Positions 1-7,720 of a stretch of DNA of 18,479 bases are shown here, in pieces. Position numbers and translations under genes: made by a program. How positions within the stretch are numbered: the first letter of the stretch is position 1; every line of letters starts with the position of its first letter. Under the pieces are notes generated by a model, which was given only the letters and a program-made list of their open reading frames with translations, made no database searches and was not told the DNA's origin. Origin of the DNA: JAKATY01 sp038876335 (GTDB taxonomy: Archaea > Micrarchaeota > Micrarchaeia > Micrarchaeales > Micrarchaeaceae); the NCBI GenBank assembly GCA_038876335.1, contig JAVYYS010000009.1, positions 1-18,479 of the forward strand, given 5' to 3'.

Positions 1-1137
1 TCCGCCCTTGGCCCAACGTCAATAATAGTCAGTTCGACCGGCCAAGGTGTCGGTTTCACGGCTGCTACTGTAGCGCAGATACAGTCTCTTCCAAACGTGA
101 GTGAGGTTATACCCATATTGATTGGATCAGCAACACTCAGGTCAGGGAGCGAGAACACAACTGCCACAATAATAGGCATATCGCCGCAGGATTTGGCGTT
201 GTTCCTTGGAACGGTCAACCTTTACCAGGGAGCGCTCTACCAGGAAAGCGTCTCGCCAGAGGCACTGATTGGATACGACCTTGCATTTCCGTCATCGTCC
301 GGCGGCCTTCAGAGCGTGCTTGTGGGGCAGCCGATATCGCTGACGATATTCTCCGAAGGGGGCAGCTCTAGCATAACAGCCCCTGTAGTTGGGATACTGC
401 AGCCCTACGGCGCCTCGATACTATCAGTAGATTCCGCTGTGTTAATGTCGCTCTCTGCGGCCGAAACTATACTGCACAGAGCATCATACACTACCATATT
501 GGTAAAAGCGACCAGCACAAGCACAGTATCGGGTGTGGCAAGCACAATAACGGCGATATACGGGAGCAACGCCAGGGTGGAAACGACACAGCAGATAGCA
601 CAGACGGTAAGTTCGATTGTGGGGTCGATAAGCACGCTACTGGTTCTTATTGCAGGAATATCGCTGCTGGTAGCTGCCATAGGTATAATGAACGTGATGC
701 TAATTTCGGTTTATGAAAGGGTACACGAGATAGGAATAATGAAGTCCTTAGGTTTCAAGAACAGGAACATATTAATGATATTCATAGTACAGGCGCTGAT
801 AATTGGAGTCTTTGGCGGCATTGCTGGACTGATAGCCGGAGCCGGAGGGGCGTATACCATGAGCGCGTTGATAAGCCACGTATCGTCTTCAAGTCCTTCC
901 TCTTCTCCCACAGTTGGTACGGCTGGAGGGGGAGCGCGCTTCGCCTATGGGGGAGGAGCAGTAGGTGCCGCCCCAACCAGCTCGTTGTCTTCGTCCTTAT
1001 CCTTCTCACCGGTCATATCTTTGGAGACTGTTCTGGCAGCTATGCTGGTAGCAATAGGCGTTAGCGTAATAGCAGGGGCATACCCCGCATGGAAAGCGTC
1101 AAAGCTAGAGCCGATAGAGGCTCTAAGGGAGCTGTAG
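1..1137 (+). CDS. MacB/FtsX-type ABC transporter permease, C-terminal part (5' end outside window)
   Basis: The frame is open from base 1, so the protein starts upstream; 378 residues are visible. The first ~190 form an extracytoplasmic domain of the MacB periplasmic-core type (LPNVSEVIPI near the start is typical of the family). Then comes the FtsX permease core: a TM helix, the family motif GIMNVMLISVYERVHEIGIM with KSLGF, a second TM helix, an outer loop, and a last TM helix ending AYPAWKASKLEPIEALREL, the canonical end of this family. Members work with a LolD/MacB-like ATPase in lipoprotein, peptide or drug export or in mechanotransmission; the ATPase gene is not in the window. The outer loop between the last two TM helices is unusually rich in Ser, Gly, Pro and Ala (about bases 865-1010). 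Substrate unknown. The gene converges on tyrS. Confidence 0.86.
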   Translation, partial: SALGPTSIIVSSTGQGVGFTAATVAQIQSLPNVSEVIPILIGSATLRSGSENTTATIIGISPQDLALFLGTVNLYQGALYQESVSPEALIGYDLAFPSSSGGLQSVLVGQPISLTIFSEGGSSSITAPVVGILQPYGASILSVDSAVLMSLSAAETILHRASYTTILVKATSTSTVSGVASTITAIYGSNARVETTQQIAQTVSSIVGSISTLLVLIAGISLLVAAIGIMNVMLISVYERVHEIGIMKSLGFKNRNILMIFIVQALIIGVFGGIAGLIAGAGGAYTMSALISHVSSSSPSSSPTVGTAGGGARFAYGGGAVGAAPTSSLSSSLSFSPVISLETVLAAMLVAIGVSVIAGAYPAWKASKLEPIEALREL

Positions 1138-1161
1138 TGTGCGGGCAGATCCCAAGTTTGT

Positions 1162-1188
1162 GGGTAGATATAGCTAACATAACTACCC
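1162..1188. terminator. Possible hairpin between convergent genes
   Basis: GGGTAG (1162-1167) and CTACCC (1183-1188) are a perfect 6-bp inverted repeat with a 15-nt loop, lying between the stop of the permease gene and the stop of tyrS. It could help end transcription from either side, but there is no long T run and the stem is short. Confidence 0.22.
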
Positions 1189-1225
1189 CAACTCAAAACA
1201 GGCAGCCACTTCTGGCTTACCATAA

Positions 1226-2239
1226 TCATGCGAAACTCGGACCCAATCTCCTCAGCAAGTCCTCGTTGCTTTCAAAGTACTCGCGCGCCTTCTTAAGCCT
1301 CTTCACTAGATAGCCGGCAACTGCCTTTTTCAAATCCGCTGGATGCAGAAGTTTCTTTGCATACAGCTCTTTCAGCTGCTGCGGCGTGCTTATTTCTATA
1401 TCGCCCCCGAACTTGCGCTCCCGCTCCACGAGGAGTTTCCCTTCATTTGGAAGTATCAGCAATGACGCAATTTCCACTATGGGGTTCTCTACAACCGAGC
1501 CTAGAGGGCAATAGGCATTGTTTACGCTTTCGAATATCTCCTTCTCCGAAGCGTTTATCTTTATTATAGTGCCTGGAAGCGAGGAGCTCATCTTTACCCC
1601 GGGGCCTTTGAGCGAAGGGAGGAGCGGCATCATGAGCTCGATTCTTTTACTGTATCCTATCTTTGGCATATACTCCCTTGCGAAAGTGAGTATGTGCCGC
1701 TGGTCGACGCCGCCGAGCTGCATGTCAACGCCGAGGTACTGCTCATCGAGAGCCTGCATTATAGGGTAGATCAGCTCGCTCACCTTCGGATTCTTCATGC
1801 GCGTAACCTCTGAAGCTGCGTGCAGTGCAGATTTGACTGTAGAGAGCGTTGAGAGCTTGAATATATCTGTCTGATAGTCCTTGCCCAGCTCGAAGTCAGA
1901 GCCTGTCATGAACTTTGGCTTTTCCTTCCACTCAATTGAAAGCTCTATTGCCTTTTGCGTGTACTCCTTCCTTATGCCAAGATCCTCCCAGCTTGATTTC
2001 AGATCGTCAAGCACCGCGTGCAGGTCGGCAAGCAGGACTATTGTCTTAAAGCCGGCCTTCTGCAGGTCAAGAAGCTTCCCAAGCGAGACAAGATGCCCTA
2101 TGTGCAATGGACCTGTTATCGCCCTACCGATATAGACGGAAGGCGCTGCCTTGCTCATGAGCAGCTCCTCCAGCTCCGGCTTGGTAAGCAGCTCTGCAGA
2201 ATTCCTTAAGACAAGTTCCATTCTTGCAGCTTTGTCCAT
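1226..2239 (-). CDS. tyrS: Tyrosyl-tRNA synthetase (archaeal type)
   Basis: Class I aminoacyl-tRNA synthetase that charges tRNA-Tyr with tyrosine using ATP in the cytosol. The HIGH signature is exact in GPLHIGH (about residue 46), and KMSSS follows SLKGPGV. The tyrosine-pocket motif LIYPIMQALDEQYLGVD keeps the Tyr, Gln and Asp that recognise substrate in the Methanocaldococcus enzyme, which separates it from TrpRS. The ending, with FGGDIEIS and LHPADLKKAV, matches the compact archaeal form without an S4 domain. I take the ATG at 2239 (337 aa); an in-frame GTG at 2248 would add three residues. No clear Shine-Dalgarno site precedes either start. The final residues are Gly-Pro-Ser-Phe-Ala. Confidence 0.93.
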   Translation of the reverse strand: MDKAARMELVLRNSAELLTKPELEELLMSKAAPSVYIGRAITGPLHIGHLVSLGKLLDLQKAGFKTIVLLADLHAVLDDLKSSWEDLGIRKEYTQKAIELSIEWKEKPKFMTGSDFELGKDYQTDIFKLSTLSTVKSALHAASEVTRMKNPKVSELIYPIMQALDEQYLGVDMQLGGVDQRHILTFAREYMPKIGYSKRIELMMPLLPSLKGPGVKMSSSLPGTIIKINASEKEIFESVNNAYCPLGSVVENPIVEIASLLILPNEGKLLVERERKFGGDIEISTPQQLKELYAKKLLHPADLKKAVAGYLVKRLKKAREYFESNEDLLRRLGPSFA

Positions 2240-2287
2240 GCGAAACACGATTGAAAGCTATGCGGTTATAGGGATTAGAGGGCTATC

Positions 2288-2297
2288 TTCTTAAATC
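2288..2297 (-). promoter_or_regulatory. Possible TATA box for tyrS
   Basis: On the minus strand GAGATTTAAGAAG is a TATA-like element in the 99-nt gap before tyrS. It predicts a start site near 2267 and a leader of about 25-30 nt. Assigned by position and composition only. Confidence 0.35.
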
Positions 2298-2347
2298 TCT
2301 TTTGTGTGGGGTTCCGCCCTGCTCCTTGTCTTTGTTTTCATTCTGAT

Positions 2348-3166
2348 CTACAATACTTTTACACTTTCGCGTATCTCCTTGATCAGCGCTTCCTGCGCTG
2401 CGCCATTTCCACCGCCTCGCATTGCCTCTAGCAGGGATAACGCTTCGCCTGCCCTTCCTTTTTTGAAAAGAGACAGTGCCATGTAGTGCGCAGCGTTGAA
2501 AACGAAAAGATCCTTTGAGAGCAGCTTTTCGCTCTGCTCCAGCGACTTGCTGAAATTTCCTATATTGCTCTCCAGCACCATGCTTTCATACGCTTCAAGC
2601 ATTTGGTTTCCCAGCTTTTTAACCCTCTCCAGCACCCATGACGCAGCCTTGAGGTCTCCGAGCTTTATATAAGAAAGAAACATTGCATGCAGATACGGCA
2701 AGGTCTCCGAGCCGCCCTGAAGAGCGCTTTTTGCGGTTGCAATGGCTTTGTTCAGCAGAAAGCGCGCGGAGGAAAACGCCGCCAAGGAAGCGTTTCTGCG
2801 AGTAATGTTCTCGTCCATAAATCCCTGCAGGGAGTAATTGATCAAGGAAGCCTCGTAGTTGGAGCGCTCGATGTTGACTAGGGCTTCTGAGTATGGAAGG
2901 TAAGGGTTTGCTGCATAGTCTGGCAGCGACTCATATTTCTGCAAAGCTGTGGCGAAGTCGTTCGCGGCCACGCTTGAATTTATGCTTTTCGCCAATTGTA
3001 TGGCGTTTGTGCTCACTGCCTTTGCGTCTGGGATGAATGCTTCGCAATATGAGCAGAAAAAGCTTGCTGAAGCGCTGCTGGTTTCCGAGCCGCAGTAGGG
3101 GCAGGTGTTTTTCCCGGATTGCTGGACAAACCCTTTCAACATCCTTGCATATGCTTTCACATTCAT
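2348..3166 (-). CDS. Zinc-ribbon protein with helical (TPR-like) repeats, function unknown
   Basis: 272 aa when started at the ATG at 3166; a longer frame reaches 3208, but the 3166 start sits 29 nt from a good TATA box and leaves the zinc ribbon near the N terminus. Two CxxC pairs, CPYC (22-25) and CSYC (38-41), form a treble-clef or zinc-ribbon unit. The rest is all-helical, with repeated ~34-residue pairs such as YLHAMFLSYIKLGDLKAASW and HYMALSLFKKGRAGEALSLL that look like TPR or Sel1-like repeats. No TM segment and no signal peptide, so probably cytosolic. It is divergent from the MIP18-family gene and shares its promoter region. A scaffold or adaptor role is a guess from the repeats; I do not recognise the family. 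Confidence 0.68.
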   Translation of the reverse strand: MNVKAYARMLKGFVQQSGKNTCPYCGSETSSASASFFCSYCEAFIPDAKAVSTNAIQLAKSINSSVAANDFATALQKYESLPDYAANPYLPYSEALVNIERSNYEASLINYSLQGFMDENITRRNASLAAFSSARFLLNKAIATAKSALQGGSETLPYLHAMFLSYIKLGDLKAASWVLERVKKLGNQMLEAYESMVLESNIGNFSKSLEQSEKLLSKDLFVFNAAHYMALSLFKKGRAGEALSLLEAMRGGGNGAAQEALIKEIRESVKVL

Positions 3167-3189
3167 ATACACAGCCGAGATTTTACGCG

Positions 3190-3199
3190 CATAAAATAG
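3190..3199. promoter_or_regulatory. Shared TATA-like box of two divergent genes
   Basis: CATAAAATAG reads as a TATA-like box in both directions. Its centre is about 25 nt before the ATG at 3220 (+) and about 29 nt before the ATG at 3166 (-). Archaeal TATA boxes usually lie about 26 nt before the start site, so both mRNAs could be leaderless or nearly so. Confidence 0.5.
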
Positions 3200-3219
3200 A
3201 TTGCGCAATAAGAAATATA

Positions 3220-3546
3220 ATGCTAATTGCTTTACTGAATTATGATGATTTTGTGGTTACTGTCCAAGATGTAGTAAACGCTTTAAAACAGTGCGTCGAC
3301 CCTGAGCTCAACGCAAACATAGTGGACCTTGGGCTTATCTATGACATAAAGGTTACGGATGGGAAGGATATAAAGGTTAAGCTTACAATGACCTCGCCTA
3401 TGTGCCCCGTCACAAGCATAATACTCGCAGATGTGCAGCTCAGGCTAGAAGCCCTGAAAAGCGGGGGCAAGACAGATATAGAGCTTGTCTGGGATCCGGC
3501 GTGGAGCCCAGAAATGATGAGCGACGCGTTGAAATACAGGGACTGA
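3220..3546 (+). CDS. MIP18-family (DUF59) Fe-S cluster assembly protein
   Basis: 108 aa. Family hallmarks are in order: the DPE motif in CVDPELNANIVDLGLIYDIKV-type sequence (residues 25-45), then LTMTSPMCPVTSII with the conserved Cys62 after a Met-Thr pair, and a C-terminal WDPAWSPEMMSDALK segment. MIP18/SufT/PaaD-type proteins help mature or deliver iron-sulfur clusters; the Cys is thought essential in many of them. The frame is open further upstream to 3037, but the domain begins here and the ATG at 3220 is the right distance from the TATA box. A GTG at 3253 is a less likely start. No suf genes lie nearby, so the client proteins are unknown. Confidence 0.86.
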   Translation: MLIALLNYDDFVVTVQDVVNALKQCVDPELNANIVDLGLIYDIKVTDGKDIKVKLTMTSPMCPVTSIILADVQLRLEALKSGGKTDIELVWDPAWSPEMMSDALKYRD

Positions 3547-3559
3547 CTAGCTTAGTACA

Positions 3560-4123
3560 TCAGTATATGTGCTCTTCATCTACCCTATGGTAGTCCACAA
3601 GCTCAGATTTTTTGAACCAGAGGGCGAGCTCCTTTTTTGCCGCTTTTTCGTTCTCGGAAGCGTGAACAATATTCTTTACAGGCCTGGATTTCAGGTCTCC
3701 CATCTCGTAAGAATCCACGCCATACCTCCCGCGTATCGAAGATGGATCGGCACTCCTTGGCTCGGTGCTCCCTGTCAGCTTCCTAACAACGTATACAGCC
3801 TCATTGCCTTCAATCGCCATTGCTACCACCGGCCCGCTGGTGAGATGCTTTAGCAAGTTAGCCCTTACCCTTTTTCCTATCTCAATCTCGCTCTCCGTGA
3901 TTTTCAGGCCTTTCTTCAGCGCAGCCTCGTTAGCTTTCCTGCCAACTGAAAGCATCCATTCCTCATCTGCAGCGTAGTGCTTTCCTGCAAGATCCTTGTC
4001 GGGCCTGACCATTTTTATGCCAACAACTTTAAGACCCGCTTCTTCAAACGTAGTTATGACCTTTCCTATCAGTGCCCGGTACACACCTTCTGGTTTAACT
4101 AAGACTAGAGTTCTTTCTATCAT
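3560..4123 (-). CDS. ndk: Nucleoside diphosphate kinase, long form
   Basis: 187 aa. It moves the terminal phosphate from ATP to other nucleoside diphosphates through a phospho-histidine. The N terminus IERTLVLVKPEGV is the family start; the active-site His is His154 in NIVHASEN. SIRGRYG and ELALWFKKSELVDY are also typical. Ordinary enzymes have about 150 residues; here about 30-40 extra residues lie between KHYAADEEW and HLTSGPVVAM (roughly 51-92), with another small insertion before the active site (DSYEMGDLKSRPV). I recall similar long forms in DPANN archaea and CPR bacteria. The ATG at 4123 is preferred over the in-frame GTG at 4135 because the conserved core starts at once. Confidence 0.93.
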   Translation of the reverse strand: MIERTLVLVKPEGVYRALIGKVITTFEEAGLKVVGIKMVRPDKDLAGKHYAADEEWMLSVGRKANEAALKKGLKITESEIEIGKRVRANLLKHLTSGPVVAMAIEGNEAVYVVRKLTGSTEPRSADPSSIRGRYGVDSYEMGDLKSRPVKNIVHASENEKAAKKELALWFKKSELVDYHRVDEEHIY

Positions 4124-4137
4124 CGAAATCGCCACGC

Positions 4138-4155
4138 CTTTTTATTGTACATTTA
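4138..4155 (-). promoter_or_regulatory. Possible TATA elements for ndk
   Basis: The minus strand carries two AT-rich boxes, ATAAATG and ATAAAAAG, about 29 and 18 nt before the ndk ATG. The first is at the better distance for a nearly leaderless transcript. Confidence 0.35.
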
Positions 4156-4220
4156 TTGTGTTTAATGGCAAACCTATTTATAACTTCCAAGTAGAATCCA
4201 CATTACTGTTTTGCGCAGTA

Positions 4221-4234
4221 AAAGGAATTTATAG
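4221..4234 (+). promoter_or_regulatory. BRE/TATA-like element for the ABC permease
   Basis: AAAGGAATTTATAG combines a purine-rich BRE-like stretch and a TATA-like core. The core centre lies 26 nt before the ATG at 4256, so the message is probably leaderless. This spacing decides the start over the GTG at 4250. Confidence 0.5.
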
Positions 4235-4255
4235 TTTAGCAAAGAAACAGTGCTT

Positions 4256-5839
4256 ATGGATTTCCTCATGTTTATAGCCAGCATTGTGCTGGACGCAGGT
4301 GCATCCTGGTTAAGGATGTTCGCCGCCTTATTCCTCTCAGTTCTGCTAAGCATCGGCGTAGGCATTGCCGCTGCTGTTTCCAAGCATGCGGAGAGGATTA
4401 TACTGCCGATAGTTGACATATTCCAAACGTTGCCAATACTTGCGTTCTTCCCATTCGTTATATATGTGTTCGTCTTCCTGCTTCCTGGCTACATAGGGAT
4501 AAACGCGGCTGTGATATTCCTCATAATAACGAGCATGGCGTGGAACATAATATTCGGAGTGTACGAATCCGTGAAGATGCTGCCAGTAGAGTTCATGGAG
4601 ATCGCCGACCTCTATGGCATGAAATTCTGGAGCAGGATGCGCAAGATATTCATACCCGCGGCGATGCCGAGAGTAGTGGAGCAGTCTGTGCTTTCGTGGT
4701 CGATAGGGCTCTTCTACCTTGTCACGAGCGAGATATTCTCCATAGGCAACATCAATTATGCTGTGAAGTACGGCATAGGAGTGGCGCTTGCAGAATTGGC
4801 GTTCTCCGGCAACTACTTCTACTACTTCATAGGCATACTGGTATTCATAGCGTTCGTAGTTGCAACGCGCTTCCTCTTTTTCAGGCCTCTTGAGAAGTAT
4901 TATACTAGGTACAACAGGATATCGGAAGAGCCAAAGAGGCATTTTGCGCTGCATTTCGGAATTGCGAAGGCGCTCAACTATCTCCCAAAGCTGAGGCATG
5001 CGCCTGCTACAAGGATAAGGCAGATGCGCGCCATTCCGCGCATGCGTAATTCCCATAGAGAAGAGCCCATGCTGCCAGCGATAGAGCGAGCAGAGCTTCG
5101 CAAAGGGATTATAGCGATCGCGGTTATTGTGGCGGCGCTTCTTGTGGTGTTTATCGGCACGCACTACCATACATTGTTCTCGTACGAACTGGAATCCGTT
5201 GGGGCTCTTGCAGCCTCTTTTGCAAGGGTGTGGCTCGCCTTCGCTGCAATACTTGCAATAGCTTTTCCGGTGTGCGTCTACCTTGTTTTTATCTCGCGGC
5301 ACCGCGACTCATACCTGCTGCTCTTCCAGATCATCGCTTCGATACCTGCAACAATACTCCTGCCAATAATAGTGATAGCGCTCAGGAACTATGCATTCCA
5401 CAGCGAACTGACTGCATTTGTCATCTTCTTCCTGAGCGGAATATGGTATATCATATTCAGCGTAATAGCGAGCTCTACAGTAATATCAAAGGAGGTATTT
5501 GAGGTAAGAAAACTCTTTGGTATAAAAGGGAAGAATGCATGGAGGTATATATACAGCAAGGCGCTTTTGCCTGGATTAATTACAGGCAGCATTACAGCGA
5601 TCGCGGCTGAGTGGAACGCAAGCATAGTCGCCGAATACTTTACTACTACAGGGATAAGCGGGACAAACGTAGTGAGCTCGGTAAGCGTAGGGATAGGAAA
5701 ACTGCTCGATCTCTCATTAGGCTCAGGAAATATAACGCTGATGGTTATTGCGCTGCTAAACCTTACAGTCATGATAATATTGATAAATACGTTCGTTTGG
5801 AAGAAACTTTATAAGAAAGTAGCGAACACTTACAGGTAA
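4256..5839 (+). CDS. ABC transporter permease, duplicated two-domain (anion/nitrate-sulfonate type)
   Basis: 527 aa made of two fused binding-protein-dependent permease units joined by a basic linker (about residues 205-280). Each unit has several TM helices and an EAA loop that docks on the ATPase: EFMEIADLYGMKFWSRMRKI (about 112-131) and KEVFEVRKLFGIKGKNAWRY (about 412-431). This matches the duplicated-permease family of ABC anion transporters (COG4986 as I recall), related to nitrate, sulfonate and taurine systems. A single chain would supply both halves of the membrane pore. The ATPase gene starts 15 nt after the stop, so the two are an operon. No substrate-binding protein is encoded nearby, so the solute is unknown. 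Confidence 0.88.
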   Translation: MDFLMFIASIVLDAGASWLRMFAALFLSVLLSIGVGIAAAVSKHAERIILPIVDIFQTLPILAFFPFVIYVFVFLLPGYIGINAAVIFLIITSMAWNIIFGVYESVKMLPVEFMEIADLYGMKFWSRMRKIFIPAAMPRVVEQSVLSWSIGLFYLVTSEIFSIGNINYAVKYGIGVALAELAFSGNYFYYFIGILVFIAFVVATRFLFFRPLEKYYTRYNRISEEPKRHFALHFGIAKALNYLPKLRHAPATRIRQMRAIPRMRNSHREEPMLPAIERAELRKGIIAIAVIVAALLVVFIGTHYHTLFSYELESVGALAASFARVWLAFAAILAIAFPVCVYLVFISRHRDSYLLLFQIIASIPATILLPIIVIALRNYAFHSELTAFVIFFLSGIWYIIFSVIASSTVISKEVFEVRKLFGIKGKNAWRYIYSKALLPGLITGSITAIAAEWNASIVAEYFTTTGISGTNVVSSVSVGIGKLLDLSLGSGNITLMVIALLNLTVMIILINTFVWKKLYKKVANTYR

Positions 5840-5854
5840 ATATGATATGCGCAA

Positions 5855-6628
5855 ATGGTCGATAGAATGGAGGGTGCGGTGCTTGAGGCAAGAGAAATAT
5901 ATTTCTCTTTCAGTGACAGCCCGAACCAGTGGATTATAGACGGGGTTAGTTTCAAGGCAAGAAAAGGGGAGTTTATCTCGCTTATAGGGCCTTCGGGATG
6001 TGGCAAAAGCACCTTGCTTAGGGTGCTTGCGAACCTTATAAAACCGAGCAGCGGAGAAGTGCTCTACAACGGAAAAAGGATTTACTCGCCAACCAGTGAT
6101 ATCTCATTTGTCTTCCAAGATTTCGCGCTGTTGCCTTGGCTTACAAACATAGAAAATGTGGAAGTGGGGCTCGCAACTGCGAACATCAGCCCAGAAGAGA
6201 AAAGGAAGCGAGCGGCTGGAGTGCTTAACATGATGGGGCTAGAGAGCGTGGCTAACTATTATCCAAATGCGCTAAGCGGGGGCATGAAACAAAGAGTAGG
6301 CATAGCAAGGGCGATAGTTTCGAACCCGCGCGTGCTCCTGATGGATGAGCCATTTAGCTCGCTAGATGAGCTCACAGCCAACGCACTGAGGAGCGATGTT
6401 GTATACATGCTTAAAAGCACAGAGATCTCAATCAACTCTGTAATAATGGTTACGCACAACGTAGAGGAGGCAGTAGAAATGTCTGACAGGATCATAGTAC
6501 TCACAGACAAGCCTACAAAGGTTAAGGAAGAGATAAAGCTGGCTATGGAATATCCGAGGAACAGGCACAGCAGAGCTTTCATAACGATGGTTGACAAGGT
6601 TTACGAAGCACTCACGCGGCAGCAATAG
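5855..6628 (+). CDS. ABC transporter ATP-binding protein (nitrate/sulfonate/taurine family)
   Basis: 257 aa with a complete ABC set: Walker A GPSGCGKST (45-53), Q-loop Gln88 in VFQDFALLPWL, signature LSGGMKQR (140-147), Walker B VLLMDEP with Glu165, D-loop SSLD, and H-loop His201 in MVTHNVEEA. The QDFALLPW form and the EEAVEMSDRIIVLT ending are typical of SsuB/TauB/NrtD-like ATPases. It powers the permease encoded 15 nt upstream. The protein ends soon after the core, without the AAA-associated C-terminal domain that many archaeal members carry; that domain is encoded separately just downstream on the other strand. An ATG at 5867 is an alternative start. Confidence 0.95.
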   Translation: MVDRMEGAVLEAREIYFSFSDSPNQWIIDGVSFKARKGEFISLIGPSGCGKSTLLRVLANLIKPSSGEVLYNGKRIYSPTSDISFVFQDFALLPWLTNIENVEVGLATANISPEEKRKRAAGVLNMMGLESVANYYPNALSGGMKQRVGIARAIVSNPRVLLMDEPFSSLDELTANALRSDVVYMLKSTEISINSVIMVTHNVEEAVEMSDRIIVLTDKPTKVKEEIKLAMEYPRNRHSRAFITMVDKVYEALTRQQ

Positions 6629-6639
6629 GGTAAGCTATG

Positions 6640-7116
6640 CTATGCAAGCTTCCAGCTATCGTCTGCCTGATCGTAGACTAGCAGCCTCAGCCTTACCGCC
6701 CACTTTACCAGCAACCTCCTAAGCTGCTCCATATACTTGTGCTTGTCGCTGTAAAAAGCTAGATTGTTCTCCTTGAGCAGATTTGCTAGCCTTTCGGTTG
6801 TAATCTCTCCTTCCAGCTTCAATGCTAGTATGATGGTTTTAAATGGCTCTACTTCTGAAAGCGGGGGGGCAAGAACCTTTTGCATATTCTTAATTGTAAG
6901 TCCGGAGCCTAATTCAGTAATAGTCACTTTTCCCCCATTTACCTTTGCCAGACCAAGCAGCTTGCATGCGTCGAGTATTGGAAATAGGTCATCGATCTCC
7001 TCTTCGGCTTCGTCAGCAAGCTCTGCGATGCCGATAGTGCCACCGCCGTCTTTGATTATCTTCAGCACTCCGCGCATCTGCGTTATTCCCGCATCAATAG
7101 GGAAAAGTGCAGGCAT
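6640..7116 (-). CDS. Stand-alone AAA-associated C-terminal domain protein
   Basis: 158 aa. The whole length resembles the C-terminal AAA-associated domain (AAA_assoc_C, COG4754 as I recall) that is usually fused to ATPases of nitrate/sulfonate-type ABC transporters. Visible features are a first winged-helix-like block starting MPALFPIDAGITQMRGVLKI, then DLFPILDACKLLGLAKV, TITELGSGLTI, and a second block ending in ALKLEGEITTERLANLL and a Trp/Arg-rich tail. Family members begin at the MP dipeptide, so I chose the ATG at 7116, 26 nt from a TATA box, over the longer frame from 7176. It is convergent with the ABC operon, 11 nt from the ATPase stop. Likely a regulator of that transporter in trans. 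Confidence 0.8.
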   Translation of the reverse strand: MPALFPIDAGITQMRGVLKIIKDGGGTIGIAELADEAEEEIDDLFPILDACKLLGLAKVNGGKVTITELGSGLTIKNMQKVLAPPLSEVEPFKTIILALKLEGEITTERLANLLKENNLAFYSDKHKYMEQLRRLLVKWAVRLRLLVYDQADDSWKLA

Positions 7117-7138
7117 TTTAATCAGTATAAGTTGATTT

Positions 7139-7146
7139 GATAAACC
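7139..7146 (-). promoter_or_regulatory. TATA-like box of the AAA-associated domain gene
   Basis: GGTTTATC on the minus strand has its AT core centred 26 nt before the ATG at 7116, the same leaderless geometry as at the ABC permease gene. Confidence 0.45.
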
Positions 7147-7225
7147 TTTTATTTCTACTCTTTGAAGCGCTTTCAATGACTATAATTAGTGGCACCAAGA
7201 GGTAACGCATGCCTTTAAGAAGCAA

Positions 7226-7720
7226 CTACCATGGAACTTTCTTGAGCTTCATCGCATGCGCCAAGACGTTTGTAAGCACATGCAATACTCCTGTAAGCAC
7301 CACAAGGAAGGTGAGGCCGTACACATTAGGAATGTGCCCCAATGGAAAAGCAAACACAAGCGCAAATAGGAAGAAGCCGTATTGGTCTAGCACCGGAAGA
7401 GACGCGCCTGGCTTCAGATCCAGCCTTCTCTTTATGAAACTACCCAAAAGATCCCCAAACACGGTGCCGATTGAAAGCAGTAATGATATAGCAACCATGT
7501 AGTGCAAGAATGGAAACTCCAAGGCGCCTATTATAAAGCCTGAAACCAACGCAGAGGCTGTTCCACGTACTGTTTTGTTGTCCCCAAACACCCTTTTGCC
7601 GTGCAGCTTCCTGCCGTTATCAAGCGGCCTGCCGCCTCCGAAAAGCACGGGAGCGCCATTCGCTACGTATGCCGGCAGTATGTACAGCACTGGGTATATG
7701 AATAAGGAATAAAAATCCAT
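7226..7720 (-). CDS. carS: CDP-archaeol synthase
   Basis: 164-aa integral membrane enzyme that joins CTP and 2,3-digeranylgeranylglyceryl phosphate into CDP-archaeol, the activated intermediate for archaeal polar lipids. The family signature is strong: YVANGAPVLFGGG, RPLDNGRKLHGKRVFGDNKT then VRG near residues 18-53, followed by GTVFGDLLGSFIKRRLDLKPG and LPVLDQYGFF. Four to five TM helices are visible. The length is usual for the family. The ATG at 7720 has an AAGGTGG Shine-Dalgarno site at 7730-7736 (9-nt spacing), so unlike several neighbours it is translated from a real leader, about 80 nt long if the TATA box at 7821-7830 is used. An out-of-frame small ORF overlaps the start. Confidence 0.94.
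   Translation of the reverse strand: MDFYSLFIYPVLYILPAYVANGAPVLFGGGRPLDNGRKLHGKRVFGDNKTVRGTASALVSGFIIGALEFPFLHYMVAISLLLSIGTVFGDLLGSFIKRRLDLKPGASLPVLDQYGFFLFALVFAFPLGHIPNVYGLTFLVVLTGVLHVLTNVLAHAMKLKKVPW

Noticed and set aside
3037..3219. N-terminal extension of the MIP18-family frame
   Set aside because: The extra residues are antisense to the zinc-ribbon gene and resemble no part of the family; the domain starts just after the ATG at 3220.
4346..5302. A 318-codon open frame on the minus strand across the ABC permease gene
   Set aside because: Its product is rich in His, Arg, Tyr and Cys without any fold-like pattern, as expected for the antisense of a membrane-protein gene; the plus-strand permease has clear EAA loops and TM helices.
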